Below, piece by piece: positions 25,268 through 38,049 of a stretch of 64,000 nt of DNA. Within the stretch, counting starts at the first letter, position 1. Every line of letters starts with the position of its first letter. The position numbers and the translations under genes are program-made. The notes below the pieces were generated by a model, which was not told the origin of the DNA, did not search any database, and saw only the letters and a list, made by a program, of their open reading frames with translations. This stretch comes from Delphinapterus leucas (Eukaryota > Chordata > Mammalia > Artiodactyla > Monodontidae), in the NCBI RefSeq assembly GCF_002288925.2, contig NW_022098023.1, forward strand, positions 34,154,287 through 34,218,286. The letters are read 5' to 3'.

Positions 25268-26845
25268 ATTTGGAGTGTGCTTGTGAATGTCTACATTTAA
25301 AGCCTGTGTAAAGACTCCCTAATCCAGAGTCAGCAGATCCACATTTTACTTTTGTCAGAAGTGGTGGAGGACCTTGATGAGCCTGTTGAAAACTTTGTAG
25401 CTAGAGAAGCTCCCTGTGTAGATTAATTCAGTGCACAGCTGGGGCTGGGATGGCAAGCCCATTCTAGGGAATGAAGAACGACTGATCAGGGGTGGAGCTG
25501 CCCGCCTCCCTCTCCACAATATACTAATCCTCAATTTGGCACTGCTTTAAAAGAAAAGAAATCTAAATTGAGGCCAGCTGATTTCTTACTGAATCAGCCA
25601 GCTGGATGTGGAGCCAATTTCTGCAGCTTCCACGCTGTGGTAGCCAGGAAATATTTTAATTGAAAGAACTCTATGTTGACAAATACCAAAGACAGCCTAT
25701 TTATAACTTTTAACCAATATTTATGGAATTCCCTGATTTAATAACATTTCCCTTTAAACTCAATTGCAAAATAGAAAAATTGTTAGGCTAGAACCAAAGC
25801 TAAATGATGTGGAAGGATAATAAGTAAAATCAGAGTAAAGGAAAAGGAAAGAACTGGTAAAGGTTGTACACATAGTAATAGGCACATGTAACTGAGGAAT
25901 GACATATATATGTATATACATATATATTCAATAAAAATGGTTTCAAATTGTAATTAAAATATAATTTAAAAGATTTAATATAAAATCACCGATGCTATGA
26001 TTTTCAGCACATATAGTCTTATGAGGTATGTCTAAATGATGCATATTAGCAGGGAATTTTATTTTTCTAGATAATCTGAATGACTTGGCTTTTTCATTCC
26101 CCTTTGAAGAGGAACCAGCTTGTGCTTAAATAATCTTAAAACACAAACAAAATCCAATATAAATGTTCTCTTTTCTTTAACATTGGTACAGTGATTGGAA
26201 ACTACAATCTTGATTATAAGGATGATATCATATTATAATCTTTAAAATATATACCCTCCATTATTAAAAATTGTGGCAGAGTTTATTTGCCTTGTTCCAT
26301 AGTCAAAACTGCTTAGTTTTTGCAGTTGTTTTTTTATCAATGTTTTTTAAATGTTTAAAAGCAATGCTTTGCTTTTCAGTTATTTCTTCTTTACATAAAT
26401 CTATTTTAAATAACAACTTTTTATAATATTCAGTGCGATGCACATGGTGATTTGTTTTTTCTTATAATCGGGAATATTATCATAAAGTTATTTTTCCTCA
26501 GCCAAAGAGGAGATAGGATTTGGACAATAACAATGGTTTGGAACAGGGTTCTTTCCATAATGAAATGGGAGCAAACACCTAAGTTGATGATTTATGTTGT
26601 TCCAGATACCTGTGAATCATAAATAATCACACAGTGATATGGAATGTTGGGAAGATACTATTACTAACTTTACCTGGTTGGGAAATCCACTGTTATTTTT
26701 TCCATTACTGTTACTGATGATGGACAGTTATCAAGTTTGGCCGTGCTGTTAGCTGTGGTATGCTGTAAGGCAGCTCTCCCTAGTGGACACTTTGCTATAA
26801 CCATGCTCAGTCTATGCCTCAAGAGTAAAGAACATTCCCATGAAC
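25263..26845. other. Single-copy DNA, no gene; possible conserved noncoding block at 25320-25700
   Basis: The stretch 25320-25700 has balanced composition, E-box-like CAGCTG sites (25437-25442, 25575-25580 and 25602-25607) and no repeat signature. The AT-alternating palindromic tract ACATATATATGTATATAC starts at 25902. The rest is AT-rich without recognisable repeats. Confidence 0.4.
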
Positions 26846-26895
26846 TTTCTGAATATCTATCTATCATCTATCTATAAATATATATATAAATAAAT
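26846..26895. repeat. (TCTA)n / AT-rich simple repeat
   Basis: Imperfect TCTA units (TATCTATCTATCATCTATC) pass into alternating TA and ATAA. Confidence 0.85.
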
Positions 26896-29583
26896 ATCAA
26901 GGATGTTAGGTATAGTATATATACATTTAAGAATATTATCTCAAATGATAAATCAATTTTGGGGTGGAGATATTAAAAATCCAATGCTATATTAATCTCT
27001 CAAAATAGGCAAAGTATTTTTGAGCACTGTCACCCTTCATATTAGTTATTATTTATGAAAGTAACTAGTAAGAGGTGATAAGAGAAATATTTGAGTTCAT
27101 TCAAGGGAGAGATAAGAGAAATATTTGAGTTCATAGTATCTGGAATAAAAACATTCACAAATAAAACCCAAGTGTAATATTTTTCAAAATTTGGCAGAGA
27201 ACTGTTGAGAATTATTTAATCATAGATGAATGTGCCTGCCATAGAATTTCATAAGTAATCATATTGGGGAGATAGATGCACCTCATTACTCACTTTCCAT
27301 TTATATGAAAGGTTCATCCACGTGTGCAATGATGCATTTATAGGTTTACGCCCTCTTTGAAAAAAAAAAAAGCATTTTGCATTTAAATTGCCCTTCCTAT
27401 TACTAAAGAAGCTCCAAGGAGAAAAGTATGAACAGTATAATGTATAGTTTGAAACAATATTATATGTTTTAATTTCTTATAATTCATTTTGTTAGTTAGG
27501 TTGTTTACTTTTCATTGTATGACATTGTGAGGTAATAATTATAGGGGAAACAATGTCTTCTATAGTACTTGAGGCAAAGTGATGGATAATGGTGTGGCCT
27601 ATGGGTTACAGTCAGCTAGATAGAAACCCAACTAGGCACGTAGTCTATGTTCATTGCTATTCCTCACCTATTCTCATTTAGAATGTAAGGAGAGATTAAA
27701 AAGACATAAAAAAGAATTACTCCACGTGCAATCCTCAATACAATTTTTTTCCATTCCTAGAATACCTTAACCTTTGTTCTGAAGAGGCATAGTTAAAGCA
27801 GCTACCGGGCTTTGTTCCCATGTTGTTGTCAAGGGAAGTAGAGATGGTTAATATTATTTTGGAGACAAGGGGGAGTCTGCATCAGCCCCAAGGACTATCA
27901 AAATAATATTTAAATAGTAGCCCATATGGGCTTATTGCCTAGGTAACTGTCTAAATATGTGAATAACTTAACACTACCTAAGGAAAGAAGAAATTCCATT
28001 TCCCAATCTGCCTCTGCATTTATGTAGGTTTTTTAGGTCTCTACTTCAATTAAAGAACAGATTAGAAGAATAGGGGTCACCCTTAAAGCTGTAGCCTCTC
28101 ATTCAAAGCAATACAGGAGACTCAAATTAGCATATCATTAAAAAACACCAGGAAACATAAAATTCATACTGTAAAAAATGCTCATTTCTGTACTTAAAAT
28201 CCTGGGCTAGCTAATTCCTACTAAGAGAAAATGAGGAGTCAAAGAGAGGTGCACAGATAGGTTGAGAGGGGAGAGAGAAAGATTTGAGAAAGAGGAAACT
28301 GCAGAACTCAGTGGCCTGCAGTGGGGTTAGTGGAAATCTAAACCCTCTGCAGATTTCTGAGGTTGTAATTCTCATATGGAGAAACTGAAGAGAGAAACAG
28401 GAGAGTCATGTTATCCACATAGAAAGACTAGGTGACTTGGGTGCTAACACTCCTTAAAAAGGGATTTTTTTTTCTTTCTTCCTCTGTCTACATGGGTTAC
28501 AAGAGCAAACTTTGCAGAGTAGCTGCAGGAAACCAGCACATGTTGTAGACAGGAGCCGGAAAGGACAGATGCACTAGATAGGCAAGTAGAAGCACAGTTG
28601 TCACCGTTCTTGTAAGGAAGACTTCTCCATCGTGTTTCCATGTTAAGCTCTCATTTTCAGAGGCCAAATCAACATTTAAACAGAAAAAAGGAAAAAAATC
28701 ATGAGATGAAGACTTGGGCTCCTCACTTGCATTTATAGTTATTTAGGATGATGTTTAACAAGTTACTATTTTATCCTTATGTTAACTTTCCCTTATCAAT
28801 GCATTGCTCCTGATTGAATTTTTAATCGTTTTAAATATGAGAAGCAATGCAGCAGCTGAGCTTCATTTTATATTCATTATACATGCAGATTTACTATTAT
28901 GAAATAATTTTCTTCATTACTATTGTAAGAAAATTTAGGGTTATTGAATAGTTTCTAGATATATTTTCTAGCTACATTCATATATTCGCCCAACTGTTTA
29001 AAAAGTTATTTGATTTTAAATATAAGAATATAGCATATATATATGTTTTATGACTTGTCTAAATGTCACTTAAGGTTATCATTTAATTAAATTATTAAAT
29101 AAATATATATTATAACTACTTCCTTTAGAAGTGCTAGTTTAGTAGTAATTTCTATATATCCGTTTATTATGATTCAGAGAAATTGCAGCATTTTTTCTCT
29201 TTTCAGAAATGTATATTTTATTATATTTGTATAATACTATCTACAATAGTGGGAACATGATGATTTTTAATAATATCGACATCATGTGGGTCCAATTATT
29301 TGTACTAAATATGGCCGGTGTAGAACTAAAGGTTTGTTCACTTGCAGGGGAATAACTCTTGTTCTCATAAACCATCTTCACCATAAACCGTGTTGCTACA
29401 TTTTTACTCCCATGAAAAATCCCTTGGTATTTCCTGAATCAATTGTATCCTTTCTCAAACAATGGTAAGCAGCATGATATTATACAAGGTAGTGTATCCC
29501 AATGATGCCACATGCTTATAAGTATTCCTAAACAGAGATAATTGCTGAGTGATTAATAAAAAATACATCTTACCAATGTTGTA
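26896..29583. other. Single-copy AT-rich DNA, no gene recognised
   Basis: About 2.7 kb with no recognisable repeat apart from a 24-bp direct repeat (27077-27100 and 27111-27134). Frames such as 28444-28641 and 29286-29468 are short and unsupported. Confidence 0.45.
27077..27134. repeat. 24-bp direct repeat, period 34
   Basis: The 24-bp sequence beginning GATAAGAGAAATATTTGAG occurs exactly at 27077-27100 and 27111-27134, separated by TCAAGGGAGA. This is a local tandem duplication. Confidence 0.95.
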
Positions 29584-29596
29584 AGCAAGTATTATT

Positions 29597-29950
29597 ATTA
29601 TTTTTTAAATTTTATTTATTTATTTTTGGCTGCGTTGCGTCTTTGTTGCTGCGCATGTGCTTTTCTCTAGTTGCAGCGAGCAGGGGCTACTCTTTGTTGT
29701 GGTGCGCGGGCTTCTCATTGCAGTGGCTTCTCTTGTTGTGGAGTGCAGGCTCTAGGCACGTGGGCTTCAGTAGTTGTGGCACACGGGCTCAGTAGTTGTG
29801 GCTTGCGGGCTCTAGAGCACAGGCTCAGTAGTTGTGGCATGTGGGCTTAGTTGCTCCGCAGTATGTGAGATCTTCCCGGACCAGAGCTCAAACCCGTGTC
29901 CCCTGAATTGGCAGGCGGATTCTTAACGACTGTGCCACCAGGGAAGTCCC
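29597..29950 (-). mobile_element. CHR-type SINE, long form, antisense
   Basis: A full-length copy. The tail complement (ATTTATTTATTT) is followed by 'ttggctgcgttgcgtctttg' and, at the other end, the B-box region near 29886-29900 ('agctcaaacccgtgt') and the terminal 'gggaagtccc' (29941-29950). A 13-bp target duplication, AGCAAGTATTATT, lies at 29584-29596 and 29951-29963. The internal (TAGTTGTGGC)-like motif recurs three times, as normal for this family. Confidence 0.95.
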
Positions 29951-29963
29951 AGCAAGTATTATT

Positions 29964-31209
29964 TTTAGATATGAATATAAAATTTCATCTGACATTATCC
30001 AAAGATAATACAGTGCTACTATTTCACATATTTGTTAAATGTCTTGAAGTCTTTCAGTAATATTGCAGGAAAATTTTGAGAAAAAATCTAAATAGCTCTC
30101 TACAGAATTAATAATTCTATAGAATTATTAAATGAATAACTTTGTTTTGGCTATTAGTGACACTGGCCCTTTAAAGGCCAATAACACATAATCAGTCATT
30201 CCTTGACCATTCAAATAGAAATCTAAGGGTGTTTTCAGTTGAATAGTTGCATTGCAATGTGAAATGGGGTGTATCAACAGAAATAACCCTTTCATTTTAC
30301 CTAATCCCAGGAAATAAAAGCTTTAGCTAATAATAACCCATCCTTACATCACAAATGTAATTTTAGTAACGGAAAACTCTGAAATAGCTGAGCACATACC
30401 ATTCATCATGGAATGTCAAACAGCCATCAGTTCAAGAATAGACTTGAGGTGCCAAACTAGTAGATATGAAGGTTTATTTGCAGGTACTTTTCCTATGAAA
30501 AGCAAACAACAGTGGAAAGCTTGCCAGTCCACCTCCTTTAAAAATTTAACATTTGTGATGGAGTCAGAAATACCAAGCATTCAAAATCATATTTGATTTC
30601 TTCCCTTTCACATTTTAAAACACTTTATTGCCAGATATATTCAAAAGTAGGCAAACCAAGCTTTATTAAAAGGAGCTTCAGTACATGATCATAATTACTG
30701 TATAACCTGAGAAAACAAATTTGCTGAGAAGGCAAAAATTACTTTCTTCCATCTCATGCACAAAAGTCTCATAGATTAGTCCAGTGAATAGTAAAATACT
30801 TATTTGAATTTTTTATATTTAAGTATTATCTTAATAGTTTATATGATGATACATATTATAGCAATTGACATATATCATTGGAGAATATATAAGCCTATAT
30901 ATATGTTGTATATATTAAACATAATATATATAATATACATATTATATATATCATATATTAAACCACAGGCTAACACTATACTCATGTGGTCTCCAAACAG
31001 CAGATGGTTAATACAAGTTTGTAGAAGTAACAAAAGTGTTTTGCCAAGATTTTCTTTTTAAAATGAGTGTCATAGATTAAAATTTTATACACACAACACT
31101 GATCCAAATAAATATCAAGAAGGTGAATAATTAAGAAATTATGTGCAGTTCAGTAGCTTTTCCACAGTCTGTATTTTTTTCTGTTAATTCCTTCCCACCA
31201 ATGCATTGG
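29964..31209. other. Single-copy AT-rich DNA, no gene recognised
   Basis: It includes an alternating TA/AT tract at 30885-30960. The frames at 30408-30596 and 30804-31061 have no domain signature, and the second crosses the AT tract. Confidence 0.5.
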
Positions 31210-31660
31210 ATTTTACATGAAAATTTTTGCTTTCTTCAAAAAAATAGTTGTAGAATTTATGACCATATCCTTAAATAATATGGTTTAGTTTTGCCTGTTC
31301 TCAGAACTTGTAAAAGTGGAATCACATTGTAATTATATTTCGTGTCTTGATTTATCCTTTCAAAATTGCATTTGTAAGAGTCATCAACGTTGTTGGGTGT
31401 AGTACTAGTTGATTCATTTACTTTGCTATATATTTCACTGTGTAGCATAATTTATTTATTTATTCTATTACTGATGGCCATTAACATTGTTTCCAGTTTC
31501 AGACAATTATAAACAATGCTTCTCTGAATATTCTTTTTTACATATATCTTGGTGCATATAAGATGTATTTTTATTGTTCTATATTTGGAAACGCAATTAT
31601 TTAGTGGATCATAGCATAAATATTTTTTCAACGTTATGAAATATTTCACATAAGTGTTTA
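31210..31660 (-). mobile_element. Old L1 (L1M) segment, antisense
   Basis: 'aagagtcatcaacgttgttg' (31376-31395), 'tattctattactgatggcca' and 'gtttccagtttcagacaatt' are L1M 3' region phrases in reverse. Divergence is high. Confidence 0.65.
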
Positions 31661-31779
31661 AAACATTTTACCTTCTCATTAGCAGTGAGTTCTTCAGGTT
31701 AATAAAATGTTTAACAAATGCATAGCCTGTGTAACCTAATCCTCTTCTGGGTGTAAATTCTTATTATTACGCAAGGAAG

Positions 31780-32690
31780 TTCCCTCCTGCCGCTTTCCAG
31801 TTAATATTAACCTACATCTCCATAGAAGCATCTGTTGCTATGATTTTTCTTTGCCATAGATTAGTTATGCCTGCTCTAGAAATTCACATAAGTGGAATCC
31901 TACGGTATATATTGTTTTAGGTAAAGTTTTTTCTCCTTTTACTTGGCATGTCATTTGGAGATTCACCCATATTATTGCGTGTATTTGAAGATTGGTTATT
32001 TTTATTGCTAGGTGGTATTCCATTGTGTGAATATACAAATATTTATATTGGGTTATCCATTCTCTTCCCAAGGGGCATTAGGGTTCTTTACAGTTTTGAG
32101 GCATTTGAATATAGTTGTTATGAACATTCTCTGTCAAGTATTTTTTGTTTGCTTGTTTGTTTTTTATATGTGTGGCATTAAATTTTCTTAGATAGAAACC
32201 TAGGAGTGGAATTGTTGGGCCATCGGGGAGTATTATTTATTTTTTATAAGAGAACTGCCAGCCATTTTGCATAGTGCTAGTTCTTCTTTATTCTTATCAA
32301 CAGTGTATGAAAATTTGCACTACTCCATGTTCTTGCCAATGTTTGCTGTTGTCAATCTTTTAATTTTAGCCATTCTTATGGTGTGTTGTGACTCATGGTT
32401 TGAATTTTCAGTTCCCTGATGACTAATTATTTGATCATTTCTTCATGCAATTTTTGGCTGTCATACATTTTATTTTCTGAAGAGTCTATTCAAGTGTTTT
32501 ACCCAGTCTTTTAAAAAATTGGGCTGTCTTTTATAGCAATAATTATAATGCCATAGACATATTTTATCTAAGATGGAAACTCTTTGACATATATACATGG
32601 CAAATATTTTTTTTCCGGATATGGCTTGTGTTTGGATTTTCTGAATGATGTTGTTTTGGTGAGCAGAAGCTTTTAATTTCTGTTTTACAT
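31780..32690 (-). mobile_element. Old L1 (L1M) segment, antisense
   Basis: 'cctgccgctttccagttaat', 'cataagtggaatcctacggt' (31888-31907), 'gctaggtggtattccattgt' (32009-32028), 'gaactgccagccattttgca' (32252-32271) and 'ttccctgatgactaattatt' (32412-32431) reproduce the 3' half of an ancient L1 on the minus strand. No open frame survives. Confidence 0.78.
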
Positions 32691-33200
32691 TTTTAACTGA
32701 TGTGATATTCATATAACATAAAATTACCCACTTTAGTGTAAAATTAAGTAGTATTCAGTACATTCAGAATGTTGTGCAGCTACCTCCTCTATCTAGTTCC
32801 AAAATATTTTCATCACTCCAAAAGAAAGCCTTGTGCTCATCGAACAGTAACTCCCTATTCCTCCCACTCTCCAGCCCCTGGAGAGACCATTAACCTGCTT
32901 TTTGTCTCTATGGGTTTAACTCTTCCAGATATTTAATATAAATAGAATAATGCAATACCTGTCCCTTTGTGTCTGGTTTCTTTCATAGAGCATAAAGTTT
33001 TTGAGTTTCATCAACGTTGTTGCGCTTACGTATTCTATTTTATGACCAAATAATATTCCATTGCATGTATATATCACATTTTGTTTATTCCTTAATCAAT
33101 TGATGGACACTTCATTAATTGTCGTCAATTTTCCTTTATGTTATGATATATAAAAATAGATAATTTAACCTATTTTCTATAAAACTCGGTATCAGGATAA
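32691..33200 (-). mobile_element. Old L1 3' end, antisense, target of a younger L1
   Basis: 'gatattcatataacataaaa' (32704-32723), 'gttgtgcagctacctcctct', 'ccagcccctggagagaccat' (32872-32891), and 'accaaataatattccattgc' (33044-33063) mark another L1M 3' UTR in reverse. It directly abuts the preceding segment, so it is a second element. The younger L1 at 33541-39196 sits at its right edge. Confidence 0.8.
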
Positions 33201-33212
33201 TCTCAGGGTTTT
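33201..33212 (+). repeat. Candidate left target-site duplication of the L1 at 33541-39196
   Basis: TCTCAGGGTTTT here is repeated exactly at 39197-39208, just beyond the L1 5' end. The 12-bp identity flanks an L1 and its SINE, as expected for target-primed reverse transcription. Part of the T run could instead belong to a tail. Confidence 0.7.
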
Positions 33213-33514
33213 TTTTTTTTTTTAATGTATTCATTTATTTATTTCTTCTTGGGTGCATTGGGTCTTCGTTGCTGTGCGCAGGCTTTCTCTAGTTGCAGCA
33301 AGCGGGGGCTACTCTTTCGTTGTGGTGTGCAGGCTTCTTATTGCGGTGGCTTCTCTTGTTGTGGAGCATGGGCTCTAGGCGCAAGGGCTTCAGTAGTTGA
33401 GGCACACAGGCTTATTTGCTTTGCAGCATGTGGGATCTTCCCGGACCAGGGCTCGAACCTGTGTCCCCTGCCTTGGCAGGTGGATTCGTAGCCACTGCGC
33501 CACGAGGGAAGCCC
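33213..33514 (-). mobile_element. CHR-type SINE, long form, inserted at the L1 3' tail
   Basis: In minus orientation: tail complement at 33213-33243, 'tgcattgggtcttcgttgct' (33254-33273), B-box region 'ggctcgaacctgtgt' (33450-33464) and the terminal 'gagggaagccc' (33504-33514). It lies between the left candidate duplication and the L1 3' end, so it most likely landed in the A-rich tail of that L1. A clean duplication of its own is not obvious. Confidence 0.9.
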
Positions 33515-33907
33515 AGGACTATTATTCTTTTTCTCTATTTTTTAAACATTTTTATTGGAGTATAATTGCTTTACAAGAGTGTGTTAGTTTCTGCTTTATA
33601 ACAAAGTGAATCAGTTATACATATACATATGTCCCCATATCTCTTCCCGCTTGCATCTTCCTCCCTCCCACGCTCCCTATCCCATCCCTCTAGGTGGTCA
33701 CAAAGCACCGAGCTGATCTCCTTGTGGTATATGGCTGCTTCCCACTAGCTATCTATTTTACATTTGGTAGTGCATATATGTCCATGCCACTCTCTCAGTT
33801 CGTCCCACCTTACCCTTCCCAGCCCCGTATCCTCAAGTCCATTCTCTAGTAGGTCTGTGTCTCTATTCCTGTCTTGCCCCTAGGTTGTTCATGACCATTT
33901 TTTTTTT

Positions 33908-36557
33908 TTAGATTCCATATATATGCGTTAGCATGCGATATCTGCTTTTCTCTTTCTAATTTACTTCACTCTGTACGACAGACTCTAGGTCCATCCACCT
34001 CACTAGAAATAACTCAATTTCATGGCTTTTTATGATGGAGTAATATTCCATTGTATATATGTGCCACATCTTCTTTATCCATTCATCTGTCGATGGACAC
34101 TTAGGTTACTTCCATGTCCTGGCTATTGTAAATAGAGCTGCAATGAACATTGTGGGACATGACTCTTTTTGAATTATGGTTTTCTCAGGGTATATGCCCA
34201 GTAGTGGGATTGCTGGGTCATATGGTAGTTCTATTTGTAGTTTTTTAAGGAACCTCTATACTGTTCTCCATAGTGGCTGTACCAATTCACATTCCCACCA
34301 ACAGTGCAAGAGGGTTCCCTTTTCTCCACAGCCTCTCCAGCATTTATTGTCTGTAGATTTTGTGATGACGGCCATTCTGACTGGTGTGAGATGATATCTC
34401 ATTGTAGTTTTGATTTGCATTTCTCTAATGATTAATGATGTTGAGCATTCTTTCATGTGTTTGTTGGCAATCTGTATATCTTCTTGGGAGAAATGTCTAT
34501 TTAGGTCTTCTGCCCATTTTTGGATTGGGTTGTTTGTTTTTTGTTATTGAGCTGCATGAGCTGCTTGTAAATTTTGGAGATTAATCCTTTGTCAGTTGCT
34601 TCATTTGCAAATATCGTCTCCCATTCTGAGGGTTGTCTTTTCGTCTTGTTTATGGTTTCCTTTGCTGTACAAAAGCTTTTAAGTTTCATTAGGTCCCATT
34701 TGTTTATTTTTGTTTTTATTTCCATTTCTCTAGGAGGTGAGTCAAAAAGGAACTTGCTGTGATTTATGTCATAGAGTGTTCTGCTTATGCTTTCCTCTAA
34801 GAGTTTGATGGTGTCTGGCCTTACATTTAGGTCTTTAATCCATTTTGAGTTTATTTTTGTGTATGGTGTTAGGGAGTGTTCTAACTTCATTCTTTTACAT
34901 GTAGCTGTCCAGTTTTCCAGCACCACTTATTGAAGAAGCTGCCTTTTCTCCACTGTATATTCATGCCTCCTTTATCAAAGATAAGGTGACCATATGTGTG
35001 TGGGTTTATCTCTGGGTTTTCTATCCTGTTCCATTGATCTATATTTCTGTTTTTGTGCCAGTAGCATACTGTCTTGATTACTGTAGCTTGTAGTGTAGTC
35101 TGAAGTCAGGGAGCCTGATTCCTCCAGCTCCGTCTTTCTTTCTCAAGATTGCTTTGGCTATTCGGGGTCTTTTGTGTTTCCATACAAATTGTGAAATTTT
35201 TTGTTCTAGTTCTGTGAAAAATGCCAGTGGTAGTTTGACAGGGATTGCATTTAATCTGTAGATTGCTTTGGGTAGTAGAGTCATTTTCACAATGTTGATT
35301 CTTCCAATACAAGAACATGGTATATCTCTCCATTTATTTGTATCATCTTTAATTTCTTTCATCAGTGTCTTATAATTTTCTTCATACAGGTAGGTCTTTT
35401 GTCTCCTTAGGTAGGTTTATTCCTAGATATTTTATTCTTTTTGTTGCAATGGTAAATGGGAGTGTTTTCTTGATTCCACTTTCAGATTTTTCATCATTAG
35501 TGTATAGGAATGCCAGAGATTTCTGTGCATTAATTTTGTATCCTGCTACTTTACCAAATTCATTGATTAGCTCTAGTAGTTTTCTGGTAGCATCTTTAGG
35601 ATTCTTTATGTATAGCATCATGTCATCTGCAACAGTGACAGCTTTACTTCTTCTTTTCCGATTTGGATTCCTTTTCTTTCTTTTTCTTCTCTGATTGCTG
35701 TGGATAAAACTTCCAAAACTATGTGGAAAAATAGTGATGAGAGTGGGCAACCTTGTCTTTTTCCTGATCTTTGTGGAAATGGTTTCAGTTTTTCACCATT
35801 GAGGATGATGTTGGCTGTGAGTTTGTCATATATGGCCTTTATTATGTTGAGGAAAGTTCCCTCTACATAATAAAGTGATTATTTATTTAAATTTTCTTAA
35901 ATTTACCAAGGCTTGATTTGTGACCCAAGATATGATCTGTCCTGGAGAATGTTTCATGAGTACTTTAGGAGAGTGTGTATTCTCTTGTTTTTGTATGGAA
36001 AGTCCTGTAAATATCAATTAAGTCCATCTTGTTTAATGTATCATTTAAAGCTTGTATTTCCTTATTTATTTTCATTTTGGATGATGTGTCCATTGGTGAA
36101 AGTGGGGTGTTAAAGTCCCCTACTATGAATGTGTTACTGTCGATTTCCCCTTTTATGGCTGTTAGTATTTGCCTTATGTATTGAGGTGCTCCTATGTTGG
36201 GTGCATAAATATTTACAATTGTTATATCTTCTTCTTGGATCGATCCCTTGATCATTATGTAATGTCCTTCTTTGTCTCTTGTAATAGTCTTTGTTTTAAA
36301 GTCTATTTTGTCTGATATGAGAATTGCTACTCCAGCCTTCTTTTGATTTCCATTTGCATGGAATATCTTTTTCCATCCCCTCACTTTCAGTCTGTATGTG
36401 TCCCTAGGTCTGAAGTGGGTCTCTTTTAGACAGCATATATATGGGTCTTGTTTTGTATCCATTCAGCCAGTCTGTGTCTTTCGGTTGGAGCACTTAGTCC
36501 ATTTACATTTAAGATAATTATCAATATGTATGTCCCTATTACCATTTTCTTAGTCAT
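33908..36557 (-). pseudogene. L1 ORF2 (endonuclease/reverse transcriptase), pseudogene
   Basis: ORF2p normally nicks target DNA and reverse-transcribes L1 RNA at the nick. The reading frame starts with an ATG at 36555-36557, followed by the endonuclease asparagine motif (LNVNGL). After a frameshift near 36455, the frame at 36462-35965 shows ETH, NIYAPN and GDFNTPLS, all endonuclease active-site motifs. Near 35865-35900 the text jumps to the RT region. The frame at 35750-35382 shows [11 protein letters not shown], part of the RT catalytic box with both aspartates kept. The C-terminal part is split over frames 35362-35078, 34926-34501 and 34456-34256, and the stop is TAA at 33908-33910. Multiple shifts and the central deletion make it inactive. 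Length is about 2.65 kb against roughly 3.8 kb normally. Confidence 0.9.
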
Positions 36558-36590
36558 TTTGGGTTTGTTATTGTGGGTCTTTTCCTTCTC

Positions 36591-37487
36591 TCATGTTTCC
36601 TGCCTAGAGAAGTTCCTTTGGCAAATGTTGTAAAGCTGGTTTGGTGGTGCTGAATTCTCTTAGCTTTTGCTTGTCTGTAAAGGTTTTAATTTCTGTGTCA
36701 AATCTGAATGAGATCCTTGCTGGGTAGAGTAATCTTGTTTGTAGTTTTTCTCCTTCATCACTTTAAATATGTCCTGCCACTCCCTTCCGGCTTGCAGAGT
36801 TTCTGCTGAAAGTTCAGCTGTTAACCTTATGGGGATTCCCTTGTGTGTTATTTGTTGTTTTTCACTTGCTGCTTTTAATATTTTTTCTTTGCATTTAATT
36901 TTTGATAGTTTGATTAACATGTGTCTTGGCATTTTTCTCCTTGGATTTATCCTGTATGGGACTCTCTGTGCTTCCTGGACTTGATTAACTATTTCCTTTT
37001 CCATAATGGGGAAGTTTTCAACTGTAATCTCTTGAAATATTTTCTCAGTCCCTTTGTTTTTCTCTTCTTTTTCTGGGGCCCCTATAATTCAAATGTTGCT
37101 GCATTTAATGTTGTCCCAGTGGTCTCTGAGGCTGTCCTCAATTCTTTTTTCTTTATTCTGCTCTGCAGTAGTTATTTCCACTACTTTATCTTCCAGGTCA
37201 CTTATCCTTTCTTCTGCCTCAGTTATTCTTCTACTGATCCCTTCGAGAGAATTTTTAATTTCATTTATTGTGTGGTTCATCACTGTTTGTTTGCTCTTTA
37301 GTTCTTCTAGATCCTTGTTAAACGTTTCTTGTATTTTCTCTTTTCTATTTCCCAGCTGCAGGATCTTCTTTACTATCATTATTCTGAATTCTTTTTCAGG
37401 TAGACTGCCTATTTCCTTTTCATTTGTTAGGTCTGGTGGGGTGTTGCCTTGCTCCTTCATCTCCTGTGTGTTTCTCTGTCTTCTCAT
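36591..37487 (-). pseudogene. L1 ORF1 (RNA-binding protein), pseudogene
   Basis: ORF1p is the trimeric RNA-binding chaperone that packages L1 RNA in cytoplasmic particles. The N-terminal frame (37487-37089) shows a heptad-rich coiled coil with ISDLEDKVVEI and the stem ending DHWDNIKC. It stops at TGA (37089-37091), where most L1s read an arginine codon; CGA to TGA by CpG decay is the simplest cause. The C-terminal frame (37004-36660) shows the conserved NPRRKMPRHMLIKLSKIK segment and ETLQAGREWQDIFKVMKEKN, followed by a frameshift near 36750. The remnant continues to a stop at about 36591. No functional protein is expected. Confidence 0.9.
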
Positions 37488-38049
37488 TTTGCTTAACTTA
37501 CTGTGTTTGGGGTCTCCTTTTCACAGGCTGCAAGTTCGTAGTTCCCATTGCTTTGGTGTCTGTCCCCAGTGGCTAAGGTTGGTTCACTGGGTTGTGTAGG
37601 CTTCCTGGTGGAGGGGATTAGTGCCTGTTCACTGACTCCTGGCTGCAGCACCAAGAGCCTTTCATCCATGTGGCTCAGAATAAAAGGGAGGAAAAAAAGA
37701 AAAAATGAAAGAGGACAATAAAATAAAATAAAGTAAAATATAAGTATTAAAAAAAGAGTTTTTAAAAAGTAATAAAAAAAGAAAGAAAGAAAGAAGAGAG
37801 CAGCCAAGCCAAAAAACAAATCCACCATTGATAACAAGTGCTAAAAGCTATACTATTAAAAAAAAAAAAAGACAGAATCCTAGGACAAATGGTAAAAGCA
37901 AAGCTATACAGACAAAATCACACACAGAAGCATACACTTACACACTCACAGAAAGAGAAAAAGGGGAAAAAAAATATATATATATCGTTGCTCCCAACGT
38001 CCACCTCCTGAATTTGGTATGATTCATTGTCTATTCAGGTATTCCACAG

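Noticed and set aside
37054..37599. 181-codon plus-strand frame
   Set aside because: It is antisense to L1 ORF1 and its composition (Phe, Leu, Ser rich) is that of reversed A-rich L1 coding sequence.
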